From contig NZ_JAMGZK010000048.1 of assembly GCF_025564065.1 (NCBI RefSeq), forward strand, positions 143,461 through 207,460: a stretch of DNA of 64,000 bases. Direction: 5' to 3'. Below the pieces are notes generated by a model that searched no databases, was not told the DNA's origin, and worked only from the letters and a program-made list of their open reading frames with translations. How positions within the stretch are numbered: the stretch's first letter is position 1; each line of letters opens with the position of its first letter. Source of the stretch: Silvania hatchlandensis (GTDB lineage Bacteria; Pseudomonadota; Gammaproteobacteria; Enterobacterales; Enterobacteriaceae). The position numbers were made by a program, and so were the translations under genes. Below, piece by piece: positions 8,383 through 17,272 of the stretch.

Positions 8383-9591
8383 TTATTGCGATGACATGGC
8401 CTCCGCTGGAGGCCATTTTTTTAGCCGCCACGTCAGCAGTAACGCCACCGCCACCAGTCCTGCCGCCGCGAGATAGATAACCGGCACCCCGGCCCACGCC
8501 ATCACCAGTCCGGCCAGCGGCCCGGTCACCCCCAATGACATGTCCATAAACACCGTGTAGGTCGCCAGCGCTGCGCCCTGGTTTTGCTGCGGCACGGCTT
8601 TCACCGCCACCACGCCCAGCGCCGGGAACACCAGCGAGAAGCCCGCACCCGCGAGGAAAACGCCAGTTTTCGCCATCCACGGTGCCTCGGCGATACTGGT
8701 CAGCAGCAGTCCGACAATCTCGACGCTAAAGCAGATCATCGCCACGTTCAGCCCGCCCAGCCGGTTGATGCCGTTGGGGAACAACAGCCTCGTGCCGACA
8801 AACGCACAGCTAAATAGCGTCAGCGCAAAGGCCGCGCCGTCCCAGCCTTTGGCGTCGTAGAACAGGGTAATGAAGGTGGCGATCACCCCAAAGCCCGCCG
8901 AGGCCAGCGCCAGTGCCATGCCGTACGGCCAGACGCGTCCGAGCACCGCGCGAAACGGCATCGGTTTGCCTTTGCTGGCTTTCACCGTCGGTCGCGGCAG
9001 CGCGAACAGGATCGCCAGTAGCGCCACCACCATGATGGTCAGCGCCAGGCCGTTCAGCCCGCTGTAGCGATAGCACAGGACGCCGAGCGGCGCCCCCATC
9101 GCCATTGCGCCGTAGGTGACAATCCCGTTCCAGGAGATCACCCGTCCGATATGCGATGCGCCCACCACGCCCACGCCCCACAGGGTCGATCCTGTTCCGG
9201 CCAGGCTTTGCCCGACGCCAAGGATCACCCGGCCCAGACACAGCAGCGCCAGGCTCACCATCGGCCAGCCGCTGGTAAAGCCGGCCAGCAGATAACTCAC
9301 CCCGCTCAGGAAACAGCCGCACAGCCCCAGCACCACAATGCTTTTCGGGCCAAACAGGTCGGCATAGCGTCCGGCGTAAGGGCGACTTAACAGGGTGGCG
9401 AAGTATTGCAGGCTGATCACCAGACCCGCCCAGAAGGCACTAAAGCCCATGATGTCATGCACATAGCCAGGAAGGACCGCCAGCGGCAGGCCGATGGTCA
9501 GGTAGCTGGCAAAGTTGAAAATAACGACAGAAACAATCCGCAGATTAAGACGTAATCCGCTCAGCGCCGGTTCGGCGGCAGGTTCGGGCAT
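8383..9591 (-). CDS. yhhS: MFS transporter YhhS
   Basis: A 402-residue 12-helix major facilitator protein very close to E. coli YhhS over its length (MPEPAAEPALSGLRLNLRIV, GRVILGVGQSLAGTGSTLWG, PQQNQGAALATYTVFMD). The physiological substrate is not established; overexpression of the E. coli protein affects glyphosate and arabinose phenotypes as I recall. The start chosen is the ATG at 9591 preceded by GGTGAG; an in-frame GTG at 9600 would add three residues. Convergent with dcrB. Confidence 0.9.
   Translation of the reverse strand: MPEPAAEPALSGLRLNLRIVSVVIFNFASYLTIGLPLAVLPGYVHDIMGFSAFWAGLVISLQYFATLLSRPYAGRYADLFGPKSIVVLGLCGCFLSGVSYLLAGFTSGWPMVSLALLCLGRVILGVGQSLAGTGSTLWGVGVVGASHIGRVISWNGIVTYGAMAMGAPLGVLCYRYSGLNGLALTIMVVALLAILFALPRPTVKASKGKPMPFRAVLGRVWPYGMALALASAGFGVIATFITLFYDAKGWDGAAFALTLFSCAFVGTRLLFPNGINRLGGLNVAMICFSVEIVGLLLTSIAEAPWMAKTGVFLAGAGFSLVFPALGVVAVKAVPQQNQGAALATYTVFMDMSLGVTGPLAGLVMAWAGVPVIYLAAAGLVAVALLLTWRLKKWPPAEAMSSQ
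8396..8422 (+). terminator. dcrB terminator inside the yhhS 3' end
   Basis: ATGGCCTCC gct GGAGGCCAT followed by seven T residues: a 9-bp perfect stem with a 3-base loop. It lies within the last codons of convergent yhhS, which ends one base beyond the dcrB stop. Confidence 0.9.
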
Positions 9592-9735
9592 CGGGCTCAC
9601 CAGAATTTTTACAACAGTGTTTCACTATTACCACGTCAGGCCTGGAAAATCAGCAGCGACTTTAAGAATAGAGGTGCCTACCGAAGCGTTACGCGCGCAC
9701 TACACTTTAGGGGCATCTCATAACAAGGAAACGCT

Positions 9736-10785
9736 ATGACAACCACGCCGCCCGACAAAGTGGGTTTACACATATTGCTGAAGCTGGCCTGCCTGGTGGT
9801 GATCCTCGCGGGTATTCACGCCGGGGCGGATATCATCGTACAGCTGTTACTGGCGCTCTTTTTCGCCATCGTTCTCAACCCGCTCGTCACCTGGTTTATA
9901 CGCCGGGGCGTAAAGCGGCCTTTCGCCATCACCATTGTGGTGATAGTGATGCTGATCGTGCTGACGGCGCTGTTTGGCGTGCTGGCGGCTTCGCTCAGTG
10001 AATTTTCTGCCCTGCTACCGAAATACAACAGAGAACTGACGCGCAAAATTATCAGCCTGCAGGAGATGTTCCCGTTTCTGAACCTGCATATCTCGCCGGA
10101 GCGCATGCTGAAACGCATGGATTCCGAAAAGGTCATGACCTTCGCCACCGCGCTGATGACCCAGCTTTCCGGGGCGATGGCCAGCGTGCTGCTGCTGGTG
10201 ATGACCGTGGTCTTCATGCTGTTTGAAGTGCGCCATGTGCCGTACAAAATGCGTTTTGCTCTGAACAACCCGCAGATCCACATCGCCGGTTTACACCGGG
10301 CGCTGAAGGGCGTGTCGCACTATCTGGCGCTGAAAACGCTGTTGAGCCTGTGGACGGGGGCCATCGTCTGGCTGGGGCTGGCGCTGCTCGACGTACAGTT
10401 CGCCCTGATGTGGGGGGTGCTGGCTTTTCTGCTGAACTACGTGCCCAACATTGGCGCGGTGCTCTCCGCCGGGCCGCCGATGATTCAGGCGTTCCTGTTC
10501 AACGGCATTTATGAGTGTCTGATGGTGGGGGCGCTGTTTCTGATCGTCCATATGATTCTGGGCAACATCGTTGAGCCAAGAATGATGGGCCACCGGCTGG
10601 GGATGTCGACGATGGTGGTGTTCCTGTCGTTACTGATCTGGGGATGGCTGCTCGGCCCGGTGGGGATGTTGCTCTCCGTGCCGCTGACCAGCGTCTGTAA
10701 GATCTGGATGGAGACCACCCATGGGGGCAGCAAACTGGCGATCCTGCTCGGCCCGGGCAGGCCAAAAAGCCGACTACCGGGATAG
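9736..10785 (+). CDS. yhhT: AI-2E family (PerM-like) membrane protein YhhT
   Basis: A 349-residue polytopic membrane protein of the AI-2 exporter (PerM/YdiK/YhhT) family. N-terminal helices (VVILAGIHAGADIIVQLLLALFF begins the first pair) are followed by a soluble segment around residues 95-140, then C-terminal helices with the family pattern LNYVPNIGAVLS and GNIVEPRMMGHRLGMS. Function in enterobacteria is unproven. AAGGAAA precedes the ATG. In E. coli K-12 the next gene is acpT; here the APE operon lies between. Confidence 0.93.
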   Translation: MTTTPPDKVGLHILLKLACLVVILAGIHAGADIIVQLLLALFFAIVLNPLVTWFIRRGVKRPFAITIVVIVMLIVLTALFGVLAASLSEFSALLPKYNRELTRKIISLQEMFPFLNLHISPERMLKRMDSEKVMTFATALMTQLSGAMASVLLLVMTVVFMLFEVRHVPYKMRFALNNPQIHIAGLHRALKGVSHYLALKTLLSLWTGAIVWLGLALLDVQFALMWGVLAFLLNYVPNIGAVLSAGPPMIQAFLFNGIYECLMVGALFLIVHMILGNIVEPRMMGHRLGMSTMVVFLSLLIWGWLLGPVGMLLSVPLTSVCKIWMETTHGGSKLAILLGPGRPKSRLPG

Positions 10786-10808
10786 CCATGCCTTCTCAGG
10801 CTGTCAAA

Positions 10809-10843
10809 AAACCTGCTGCTCTGAAACAGCGGCAGGTTTATTT
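10809..10843. terminator. Bidirectional terminator, stronger on the minus strand
   Basis: Stem AAACCTGC / GCAGGTTT around an inner GCT/AGC pairing. Read on the minus strand the stem runs into six T residues (CAGGTTTTTTGACAG). On the plus strand the tail is only TTTATTTAG. It can end yhhT, but its orientation fits better with a minus-strand gene ending at 10846. Confidence 0.75.
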
Positions 10844-10845
10844 AG

Positions 10846-11087
10846 CTAACAGAATGGTCTTATCGTATTAAAATAAAAAACACCCGAATTACATTTATTT
10901 AAAGAGTCCCAAACGCCTTTAATTTCTGCCTTATCCGTAAGCGAATCGCGCCGCGCAAATACCCTCTGCACGCCAGGGGTATGAATGTAATGTGAGTATT
11001 CTGAAAAAAGCGGCTTATTATTAAGCCTGTGCCAGCATACTTCTGATAAGCAAAGATTTTCCCATCAATGGGTTCAGGTTTTCTCAT
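10846..11087 (-). pseudogene. Possible small frameshifted gene of unknown function
   Basis: Minus-strand frame 1 opens with ATG at 11087 (MRKPEPIDGKIFAYQKYAGT). A -1 shift at a run of six T residues (plus-strand A6, 11004-11009) joins it to a frame that stays open to a TAG at 10846. The second part looks protein-like (SEYSHYIHTPGVQRVFARR, then DKAEIKGVWDSLNK). The joined product would be about 80 residues. A strong minus-strand terminator follows the TAG directly. I recognise no family, and the ribosome site is weak. It may be a decayed gene, a sequencing error in a homopolymer, or chance. Confidence 0.3.
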
Positions 11088-11259
11088 TTTTATTTAATGT
11101 AATACCGCCTCTTATATTCGCCAGCACGCCGACAAAATTGTACGATGTCGATGGCAATACCCTTTTTTTAGCATCGAGACTTTTTATCCCTCTCCTGAGT
11201 CAGCAGACTTCAGGCTAAGCTTCGTTATTGGATTACGGATTTATCGCGGACGCGCGCAG

Positions 11260-11982
11260 ATGAAATTTGCACTTAACATTCTCGACTGGCAAGCCAGAGC
11301 GCCAGGCCTTAGCGATGCCAGTCAGTGGCTGGCATGGTCGCAAGGTTTGCACGCCATCGATCCTGGTGCGCCGCAGGCGAAACTGACCGCGCTGCCGATG
11401 ATGGCCGCCCGCCGCCTCAATTCTGGCAGCAAGCTGGCGGTGGATTGCGGTCTGGCAATGGTGCGTAATCACGCCATCGATGCGGTGGTCTATACCAGCC
11501 GCCACGGCGAGCTGGAGCATAACTATCGCATTCTGCATGCGCTGGCCACCGGGCAGGATGTTTCGCCAACCGATTTTGCCATGTCCGTACACAACTCTGC
11601 GGTGGGCAATCTCACCATCGCCGCGCGTCAGCCGATTGTCTCGTCATCGCTTTCCGCCGGGCTTGATACCTTCCAGCAGGGCTTGTGCGAAGTGCTGAGC
11701 CTGATGCATGCCGGATACGCCCGCGTGCTGATGGTTGATTTCGACGGCGCGCTGCCTGACTTTTACCATTCGGCCCTGCCGTCACCGATGCCAACGTGGC
11801 CGTTTGCGCTGGCGCTGGTCCTCGAAGCAGGGGAGACGTTACACTGCGAAACCCGCCCCGGCAGTCCCGGCACAGAGCCCCCTTTAGCGCAGAGCCTGCT
11901 GTTCCTTCGGCACTATCTTCGTCACGATCCGCAGTTTGCGATTGCCGGCGAGCGCCTGCTGTGGCAATGGACGCGCCAATGA
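11260..11982 (+). CDS. apeC: APE cluster ketosynthase-like chain-length-factor protein
   Basis: A 240-residue protein of the short beta-ketoacyl-synthase-like family found at the head of aryl polyene clusters. It keeps thiolase-fold elements (MAARRLNSGSKLAVDCGLAM, SVHNSAVGNLTIAAR, VLMVDFDGALPDFYH) but has no TACSS-type active-site cysteine around SVHNSAVG (residues 109-116), so it is probably a non-condensing partner of the cluster's ketosynthases. It overlaps apeD by 4 bases (ATGA). The start at 11260 has only a weak ribosome site (GCGGA). Confidence 0.82.
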   Translation: MKFALNILDWQARAPGLSDASQWLAWSQGLHAIDPGAPQAKLTALPMMAARRLNSGSKLAVDCGLAMVRNHAIDAVVYTSRHGELEHNYRILHALATGQDVSPTDFAMSVHNSAVGNLTIAARQPIVSSSLSAGLDTFQQGLCEVLSLMHAGYARVLMVDFDGALPDFYHSALPSPMPTWPFALALVLEAGETLHCETRPGSPGTEPPLAQSLLFLRHYLRHDPQFAIAGERLLWQWTRQ

Positions 11983-12794
11983 CCGGAATCATTGCCACCC
12001 TCAATCGCGGCTGGCGCCGGGTCATGACCGGTCTGTGCTTCGTCCTGTTTGGCGTCGGTGGGCTGCTGCTGTCTCTGGTGTGGTTCAATCTGTTATTGCT
12101 GGCGCAGCGCGATCGTGCCCGTCGTCGTCGCCTCGCTCGTCGCAGCATCGCCGCCAGCTTCCGCGCCTTTTTAACCGTTGCCCGCGCGGTTGGGGTGCTG
12201 GATTACCGCATTGATAATCTGGAGGCGCTGCGCCAGGATCGCGGCTGTCTGGTCGTGGCGAACCATCCCACGCTTATCGACTATGTGCTGATCGCCTCGG
12301 TGATGCCGGAAACCGACTGTCTGGTGAAAAGTGCGCTGCTGCGTAACCCCTTTCTGAGCGGCGTGATACGGGCGGCGGATTACCTGATTAACAGCGAAGC
12401 CGACACGCTGTTAAGCGCCTGTCAGCAGCGGTTGGCTCAGGGCGACACTTTACTGATATTCCCGGAAGGCACGCGTACCCGAGCGGGGGAAGCCATCACT
12501 TTGCAACGCGGCGCGGCGAATATTGCCGTGCGCTGTGGCAGCTCGCTGCGGGTGGTGATCATCCACTGCAGCGAGCCTCTGCTGGATAAACAACACCGGT
12601 GGTATGAAGTCCCGGCGAACAAACCCTTTTTCACCCTCGATGTCCGTGAGCGGGTGAATACTCATGATTTTTACGATGCGGCGGTACAAGAACCGGCTCA
12701 GGCAGCACGGCAGCTCAACCGACACCTGCAGCATCGCTTAACATCCGGTCTTCAATCTTTGTCAGGAATTAATGATGCAAGCGCTCGACCTTGA
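11979..12794 (+). CDS. apeD: APE cluster PlsC-type acyltransferase
   Basis: A 272-residue membrane-anchored acyltransferase. A hydrophobic N-terminal segment (residues 18-43) and a basic stretch (RDRARRRRLARR) precede the catalytic HX4D motif (His96-PTLI-Asp101) and FPEGTRTR, the phosphate-binding motif of 1-acylglycerol-3-phosphate acyltransferases. In APE systems such enzymes are thought to help place the polyene on its lipid-like anchor. The start (MTGIIATLN) overlaps the apeC stop; ATG at 11967 is an in-frame alternative. Confidence 0.85.
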   Translation: MTGIIATLNRGWRRVMTGLCFVLFGVGGLLLSLVWFNLLLLAQRDRARRRRLARRSIAASFRAFLTVARAVGVLDYRIDNLEALRQDRGCLVVANHPTLIDYVLIASVMPETDCLVKSALLRNPFLSGVIRAADYLINSEADTLLSACQQRLAQGDTLLIFPEGTRTRAGEAITLQRGAANIAVRCGSSLRVVIIHCSEPLLDKQHRWYEVPANKPFFTLDVRERVNTHDFYDAAVQEPAQAARQLNRHLQHRLTSGLQSLSGINDASARP

Positions 12795-13032
12795 AATTAA
12801 AAATCTTATTATCTCTACCCTCAATCTGGACGAACTGACCCCTGACGACATCGATACCGATGCGGCGCTGTTTGGCGATGGCCTGGGTCTCGATTCAATC
12901 GATGCCCTGGAGCTGGGGCTGGCGGTAAAAAACCAGTACGGCGTCGTGCTGTCTGCCGAAAGCGAAGAGATGCGTCAGCACTTCTTCTCCGTCGCCACCC
13001 TGGCGTCATTTATCACTGCCCAACGCGCCTGA
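12775..13032 (+). CDS. apeE: APE acyl carrier protein 1
   Basis: An 85-residue acidic acyl carrier protein. GLGLDSIDALE gives the 4'-phosphopantetheine attachment Ser41, the likely AcpT target. It overlaps the end of apeD by about 20 bases. Tandem ATG codons at 12772 and 12775 are both possible starts; the second fits the family start MQALDLEIKN. It carries the starter or growing polyene as a thioester. Confidence 0.9.
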   Translation: MQALDLEIKNLIISTLNLDELTPDDIDTDAALFGDGLGLDSIDALELGLAVKNQYGVVLSAESEEMRQHFFSVATLASFITAQRA

Positions 13033-13045
13033 GAACGGATCCACC

Positions 13046-13300
13046 ATGACAACTGAACAAGACGCTATTTATCAGGAAGTGACCTCCCTGCTGATCAACC
13101 TGTTTGAGCTCGCCCCACAAGACATCACCCCAGAGGCGCGCCTGTATGAAGACCTGGATCTGGACAGCATCGACGCTGTCGATATGGTGGTTAACCTGCA
13201 GAAGAAAACGGGCATCAAGATCAAGCCTGAAACCTTCAAATCGGTGCGTACCGTTCAGGACGTCGTAGACGCCGTCGAACAGCTTCTGCGTGAAGCCTGA
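13046..13300 (+). CDS. apeF: APE acyl carrier protein 2
   Basis: An 84-residue second acyl carrier protein with the modification site EDLDLDSIDAVDM (Ser41). It follows apeE by 13 bases. Two distinct carriers in tandem are the norm in aryl polyene clusters. It is close enough to apeE in length and motif to be an old duplication, though the flanking sequences differ. Confidence 0.9.
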   Translation: MTTEQDAIYQEVTSLLINLFELAPQDITPEARLYEDLDLDSIDAVDMVVNLQKKTGIKIKPETFKSVRTVQDVVDAVEQLLREA

Positions 13301-13305
13301 GCCGC

Positions 13306-13893
13306 ATGCGTGACGGACGGTCATTTCCGGCTATCCCGTTCCTGACGGGCTTAATGCTGGTCGCCTGGCCGTTCCTGATTGGCTTTGGCCTGACGCATAA
13401 CGGCCTGCACTGGCTGCTGCCGCTAATGGCATTGCTGCTGCTGTTTCGTCTGCGCCAGGCGCGACTTCACGCCGGGCCGATGCGCTATGTCGTTCAGAGC
13501 GTGACGCTGGCAGGCATCGCCCTCTGCGCGGCAAGTTACCTGCTGAAGGCCCATCAGTGGCTGCTGCTGTATCCGGTGGTGGTCAACCTGGTGATGCTGG
13601 CGGTATTTGGCGGCTCGCTGTGGACATCAATGCCGCTGGTTGAACGGCTGGCCCGGCTGCGTGAACCAAATTTACCCCCTGAAGGGGTGCGCTATACCCG
13701 CGTCGTAACCCGCGTGTGGTGCGGCTTTTTCATTTTTAACGGCAGCGTGGCGCTATTCACCTTCCTGCGGGGCGATATAGCACTCTGGACGCTGTGGAAC
13801 GGCATCATTGCCTACATTCTGATGGGAACCTTGATGACAACCGAGTGGCTGGTGCGTCAACGGGTGAGAAACAAAGAGAAGCACCATGCATAG
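13306..13893 (+). CDS. apeG: APE cluster inner-membrane protein (COG4648-like)
   Basis: A 195-residue membrane protein with five or six hydrophobic segments and no catalytic motif that I recognise. Position and size match the conserved COG4648 membrane protein of APE clusters, whose role is unknown; help with localisation or export of the polyene is often suggested. It overlaps apeH by 8 bases. The start codon has no strong ribosome site and probably depends on translational coupling to apeF. Confidence 0.8.
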   Translation: MRDGRSFPAIPFLTGLMLVAWPFLIGFGLTHNGLHWLLPLMALLLLFRLRQARLHAGPMRYVVQSVTLAGIALCAASYLLKAHQWLLLYPVVVNLVMLAVFGGSLWTSMPLVERLARLREPNLPPEGVRYTRVVTRVWCGFFIFNGSVALFTFLRGDIALWTLWNGIIAYILMGTLMTTEWLVRQRVRNKEKHHA

Positions 13894-15247
13894 CGCCCTT
13901 CCTGTGCGCCAGTGGCTGAATGCCCCGCGCCCGGACGACACGCCTGTTGCCTGGAGTGGCGATCGCGGCTGGACGCTGGGGCAGTTGCGCGATGACGTCA
14001 GCAGCTTAACAACCTACCTGCAACAGCAGGAGGGCGAGCGCTGGGCGCTCTGTTTCGACGATAGCTATCTGTTTATCGTAGCGTTACTGGCGATGCTCCA
14101 TGCCGGTAAAATTCCGGTCATCCCGGGCCACAGCCGGGTATTGCTGCTGGAAAAGCAGCAGGCCCTGTTTGACGGCCTGCTGAGCGATCGGGCGTTACGC
14201 TATTCCGGTCGTCTACGGGTGGTGAGTGCTACCCGACGCAGCCACGCCCCCTTTCTCCCGCTGCCTGACATTGCCGACGCGGCCTTCATCGAGCTGTTTA
14301 CCTCTGGCTCGACCGGGGCACCAAAACGCGTCGTCAAAACCATCACCGACCTCGACAGGGAAGCCGCGCAGCTGGCGACCCTTTTTGGCGAGCGGCTGAT
14401 CGGCTGTCGGGTGGTGGCCTCCGTGGCGCCTTATCATCAGTACGGGCTGACGTTTCGCCTCTTTTTACCCCTGTCGCTGGGGTTAGTAGTGCATTTAGCC
14501 ATCATCGAGTACAGCGAGCAGTTGGCGGCGCTCGATCCGCAGTATCGCTACCTTTTCATCAGCAGCCCGGCGTTTCTGAAGCGGATCGACACGCAGCTCT
14601 CGGCCCCACCGGTGGCGATGCTGATCTCCGCCGGAGGAGCGCTGGAGTGGAAAACCGTGGAGAAGACCCATCGCTGGCTGAACATCTGGCCGGATGAAAT
14701 CTATGGCAGCACGGAAACCGGCGTCCTCGCCTGGCGCCATTATCAGAAAGAGGGTCTCCTCTGGCGGCCCTTGCCCGGCGTGCATTTCCATCAGGATCAG
14801 GACGGCCTTCGCGTCGCCTCACCGTTCATCCCACACGGCGAAGAGTGGCCCCTCGACGATGTCCTCCAGTTTGATGCGACCGGCGCATTCAGGCTGGTCG
14901 GACGCCGGGATCGGGTAGTTAAAATCGAAGAGAAACGCATCTCGCTGGATGAGATCGAGCAGCATCTGCTGGCGTTAGAGGGTATTTGCGAAGCGGCGGC
15001 GCTGCCGATAGTGCGCAACGGAAGACAGGGGATTGGCGCGCTGCTGGTGTTGGACGGCGCAGCGCGTGAACAGCGCAAGCAGCGTGACAACAACGCGCAG
15101 GAGCAGGCCTGGCGACGCGCCTTGCGACCCTGGCTCGACCCCGTCGCGGTGCCTCGCGACTGGCGCATCGTTGATGAAATACCGGTTAACAGTATGAATA
15201 AGCGTGTTTATGCGCAGTTACAGGAGTTATTTCATGAAAATCCATGA
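13886..15247 (+). CDS. apeH: APE starter-unit AMP-forming acyl ligase
   Basis: A 453-residue ANL-superfamily adenylate-forming enzyme. P-loop-like motif ELFTSGSTGAPKRVVK (residues 136-151), EIYGSTETG (A5), GRRDRVVKIEEKRIS (A8) and a C-terminal NSMNKRVY with the acyl-adenylate Lys. In characterised APE systems this enzyme activates 4-hydroxybenzoate and loads it on the carrier protein; that substrate is inferred here. It overlaps apeI by 14 bases. Confidence 0.88.
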   Translation: MHSALPVRQWLNAPRPDDTPVAWSGDRGWTLGQLRDDVSSLTTYLQQQEGERWALCFDDSYLFIVALLAMLHAGKIPVIPGHSRVLLLEKQQALFDGLLSDRALRYSGRLRVVSATRRSHAPFLPLPDIADAAFIELFTSGSTGAPKRVVKTITDLDREAAQLATLFGERLIGCRVVASVAPYHQYGLTFRLFLPLSLGLVVHLAIIEYSEQLAALDPQYRYLFISSPAFLKRIDTQLSAPPVAMLISAGGALEWKTVEKTHRWLNIWPDEIYGSTETGVLAWRHYQKEGLLWRPLPGVHFHQDQDGLRVASPFIPHGEEWPLDDVLQFDATGAFRLVGRRDRVVKIEEKRISLDEIEQHLLALEGICEAAALPIVRNGRQGIGALLVLDGAAREQRKQRDNNAQEQAWRRALRPWLDPVAVPRDWRIVDEIPVNSMNKRVYAQLQELFHENP

Positions 15248-15587
15248 AATTGAGCGCCAGCAGGCACACCCGCAGCATCTGGATATCACCCTGCATCTTG
15301 ATCCCGCGCTGTTCTGGTTTCAGGGCCATTTTGCCGTCCAGCCGCTGCTGCCGGGCGTGGCCCAGCTTGACTGGGTGATGCACTACGCCACCACGCTGCT
15401 GGCCCCGGCGTATCGCTTTCACAGTATTCAGAACGTGAAATTTCAGGCCCCGCTGCTGCCCGATACCACGGTGACGCTCACCCTCGACTGGCACGCTGAG
15501 CGTGAGATGCTCTCTTTCCACTATCAACGCCACGATGGCGCACAGCGCCATATCGCCAGCAGCGGGAAGATTCGCTTATGTCGTTAA
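15234..15587 (+). CDS. apeI: APE FabA/FabZ-like hotdog dehydratase
   Basis: A 117-residue single hotdog domain. FQGHFAVQPLLPGVAQLDW has the catalytic His32 and the PG turn of FabA/FabZ enzymes. With apeP it should dehydrate the 3-hydroxyacyl-ACP intermediates so that conjugated double bonds are left. The start at 15234 (MKIHEIERQ) is chosen because AGGAGTT lies just upstream and the dehydratase fold starts there. It overlaps apeJ by 10 bases. Confidence 0.87.
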   Translation: MKIHEIERQQAHPQHLDITLHLDPALFWFQGHFAVQPLLPGVAQLDWVMHYATTLLAPAYRFHSIQNVKFQAPLLPDTTVTLTLDWHAEREMLSFHYQRHDGAQRHIASSGKIRLCR

Positions 15588-17269
15588 CCTTCCGTCCCTG
15601 CATCCTGATCCCCTGCTATAACCACGGGGCGATGATGGCGAGCGTGCTGCAACGCCTGGCCCCGTTCGCCCTGCCGATTATCCTGGTCGATGATGGCAGT
15701 GATGCCGGTACCCGTCAGGAACTGAACCGCCTGGCCGCCGACAATGCCCAGCTCACGCTGGTGCGGCTGACGCACAACGCCGGGAAAGGCGCGGCGGTGA
15801 TCCGCGGGCTGAAAGTCTGTGCCGGATCCGGGTTTACCCACGCGGTGCAGGTGGATGCCGACGGGCAACATGCGATTGAAGATATCCCGAAACTGCTGGC
15901 GCTGGCAGCCCGTCATCCCCAGGCGCTTATCTCCGGCAAGCCGGTTTATGACGCGTCGATCCCGCGCGCGCGGCTGTATGGCCGCTGGGTAACGCACGTG
16001 TGGGTGTGGATCGAAACCCTCTCTTTACAGCTTAAAGACAGCATGTGCGGCTTTCGGGTGTATCCGGTGGCCCCGACGCTGCAGCTGGCAAACCGCGTGT
16101 CGCTCGGCAAGCGGATGGATTTTGACATCGAAGTAATGGTGCGCCTCTACTGGCAGGGCACCACCAGCCATTTTCTGCCAACCCGCGTGACCTATCCGCA
16201 GGATGGCGTATCCCATTTCGATACCCTGAAAGACAACCTGCGCATTTCATGGATGCATACCCGGCTGTTCTTCGGCATGTTACCCCGCATCCCCTCCCTG
16301 CTACGGGGTCGCCGCAGGCAGCACTGGGCAGAGCAGCAGGAAGTCAAAGGCCTGCGCGGGATGCGCCTGATGCTGCGAGTCTGGCAATGGCTCGGTCGTC
16401 GGGCGTTTAATGCGCTGCTGTGGCCGGTGATTGGTGTCTACTGGCTGACGGCCCGCCCGGCGCGACGGGCATCGCAGGAGTGGATCGCCCGGGTCAGCCA
16501 GACGCTGGCCCAGCGCCAGCAGCCGACGCCCGCACGCCTGAACAGTTTTTTCCACTTCCTGCGCTTTGGTCAGGCGATGCTGGATAAAGTCGCCAGCTGG
16601 CGCGGGGAGCTAAAGCTGCACCAGCACGTGACCTTTGCCCCCGGGGCGCGTGAAGTACTGGACAGTGCGGCGCCGCAAGGCAAGCTGCTGCTGGCCTCAC
16701 ATCTGGGCGATGTGGAGGTGTGCCGCGCGCTGGCCCAGCGCGAAGGCCACCACACCATTAATGCGCTGGTGTTCAGTGATAACGCCCGGCGCTTCAAACA
16801 GATTATGCAGGAGATGGCCCCCGAGGCGGGACTGAACCTGATCTCCGTGACCGATATCGGGCCGGAGACCGCCATCCTCCTGAAAGAGAAGCTGGAGCGC
16901 GGCGAGTGGATTGCGATCGTCGGCGATCGTCTGGCGATCAACCCTCAGCGTGGCGGCGAGTGGCGGGTGGTCTGGAGCGAATTTATGGGCCAACCGGCCC
17001 CCTTCCCCCAGGGGCCGTTTATCCTTGCCGCGATCCTGCGCTGTCCGGTGGTACTCATTTATGCCCTGCAACAGCAGCAGACCCTGCGGATCCACTGCGA
17101 GCCGTTTGCCGACCCGCTGATCCTGCCGCGAAATGGGCGTCAGCAAGCGTTACAGCAGGCTGTCGATCGTTATGCGCAGCGGCTGGAGCATTATGCCCTG
17201 CAGTCGCCGCTCGACTGGTTTAATTTTTTCGATTTCTGGCACCTGCCGGATACCAAAGGAAAGGAGTAA
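15578..17269 (+). CDS. apeJ: APE glycosyltransferase family 2 / acyltransferase fusion
   Basis: A 563-residue two-domain protein. Residues 1-230 are a GT-A glycosyltransferase (LIPCYNHGAMM, ILVDDGSD, VQVDADGQHAIEDI with DxD). After a membrane-proximal segment, residues 310-560 are a lysophospholipid-acyltransferase-like domain (ASHLGDVEVCRAL with HX4E, VGDRLAINPQRGG, PFPQGPFILAAIL) resembling the LpxL family. This fusion is typical of APE clusters and probably builds the anchor to which the polyene is attached. The next gene starts 4 bases later, so no ammonia-lyase gene intervenes. Confidence 0.87.
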   Translation: MSLTFRPCILIPCYNHGAMMASVLQRLAPFALPIILVDDGSDAGTRQELNRLAADNAQLTLVRLTHNAGKGAAVIRGLKVCAGSGFTHAVQVDADGQHAIEDIPKLLALAARHPQALISGKPVYDASIPRARLYGRWVTHVWVWIETLSLQLKDSMCGFRVYPVAPTLQLANRVSLGKRMDFDIEVMVRLYWQGTTSHFLPTRVTYPQDGVSHFDTLKDNLRISWMHTRLFFGMLPRIPSLLRGRRRQHWAEQQEVKGLRGMRLMLRVWQWLGRRAFNALLWPVIGVYWLTARPARRASQEWIARVSQTLAQRQQPTPARLNSFFHFLRFGQAMLDKVASWRGELKLHQHVTFAPGAREVLDSAAPQGKLLLASHLGDVEVCRALAQREGHHTINALVFSDNARRFKQIMQEMAPEAGLNLISVTDIGPETAILLKEKLERGEWIAIVGDRLAINPQRGGEWRVVWSEFMGQPAPFPQGPFILAAILRCPVVLIYALQQQQTLRIHCEPFADPLILPRNGRQQALQQAVDRYAQRLEHYALQSPLDWFNFFDFWHLPDTKGKE

Positions 17270-17272
17270 AGG

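Larger units (their letters stand above)
10786..11259. other. yhhT-apeC intergenic region
   Basis: 474 bases, clearly more AT-rich than its flanks. It holds the terminator at 10809-10843, a possible frameshifted small minus-strand gene (10846-11087) and about 170 bases upstream of the APE operon. That last part has poly-T runs and a weak CCTGA/TCAGG stem (11194-11214), but I could not pick out a confident -35/-10 pair or an operator. Confidence 0.6.

Noticed and set aside
10899..11087. A 62-residue minus-strand protein as an intact gene
   Set aside because: Its C-terminal half is less protein-like than the neighbouring frame, and the terminator fits the other frame's stop; it is reported instead as part of a possible frameshifted gene.
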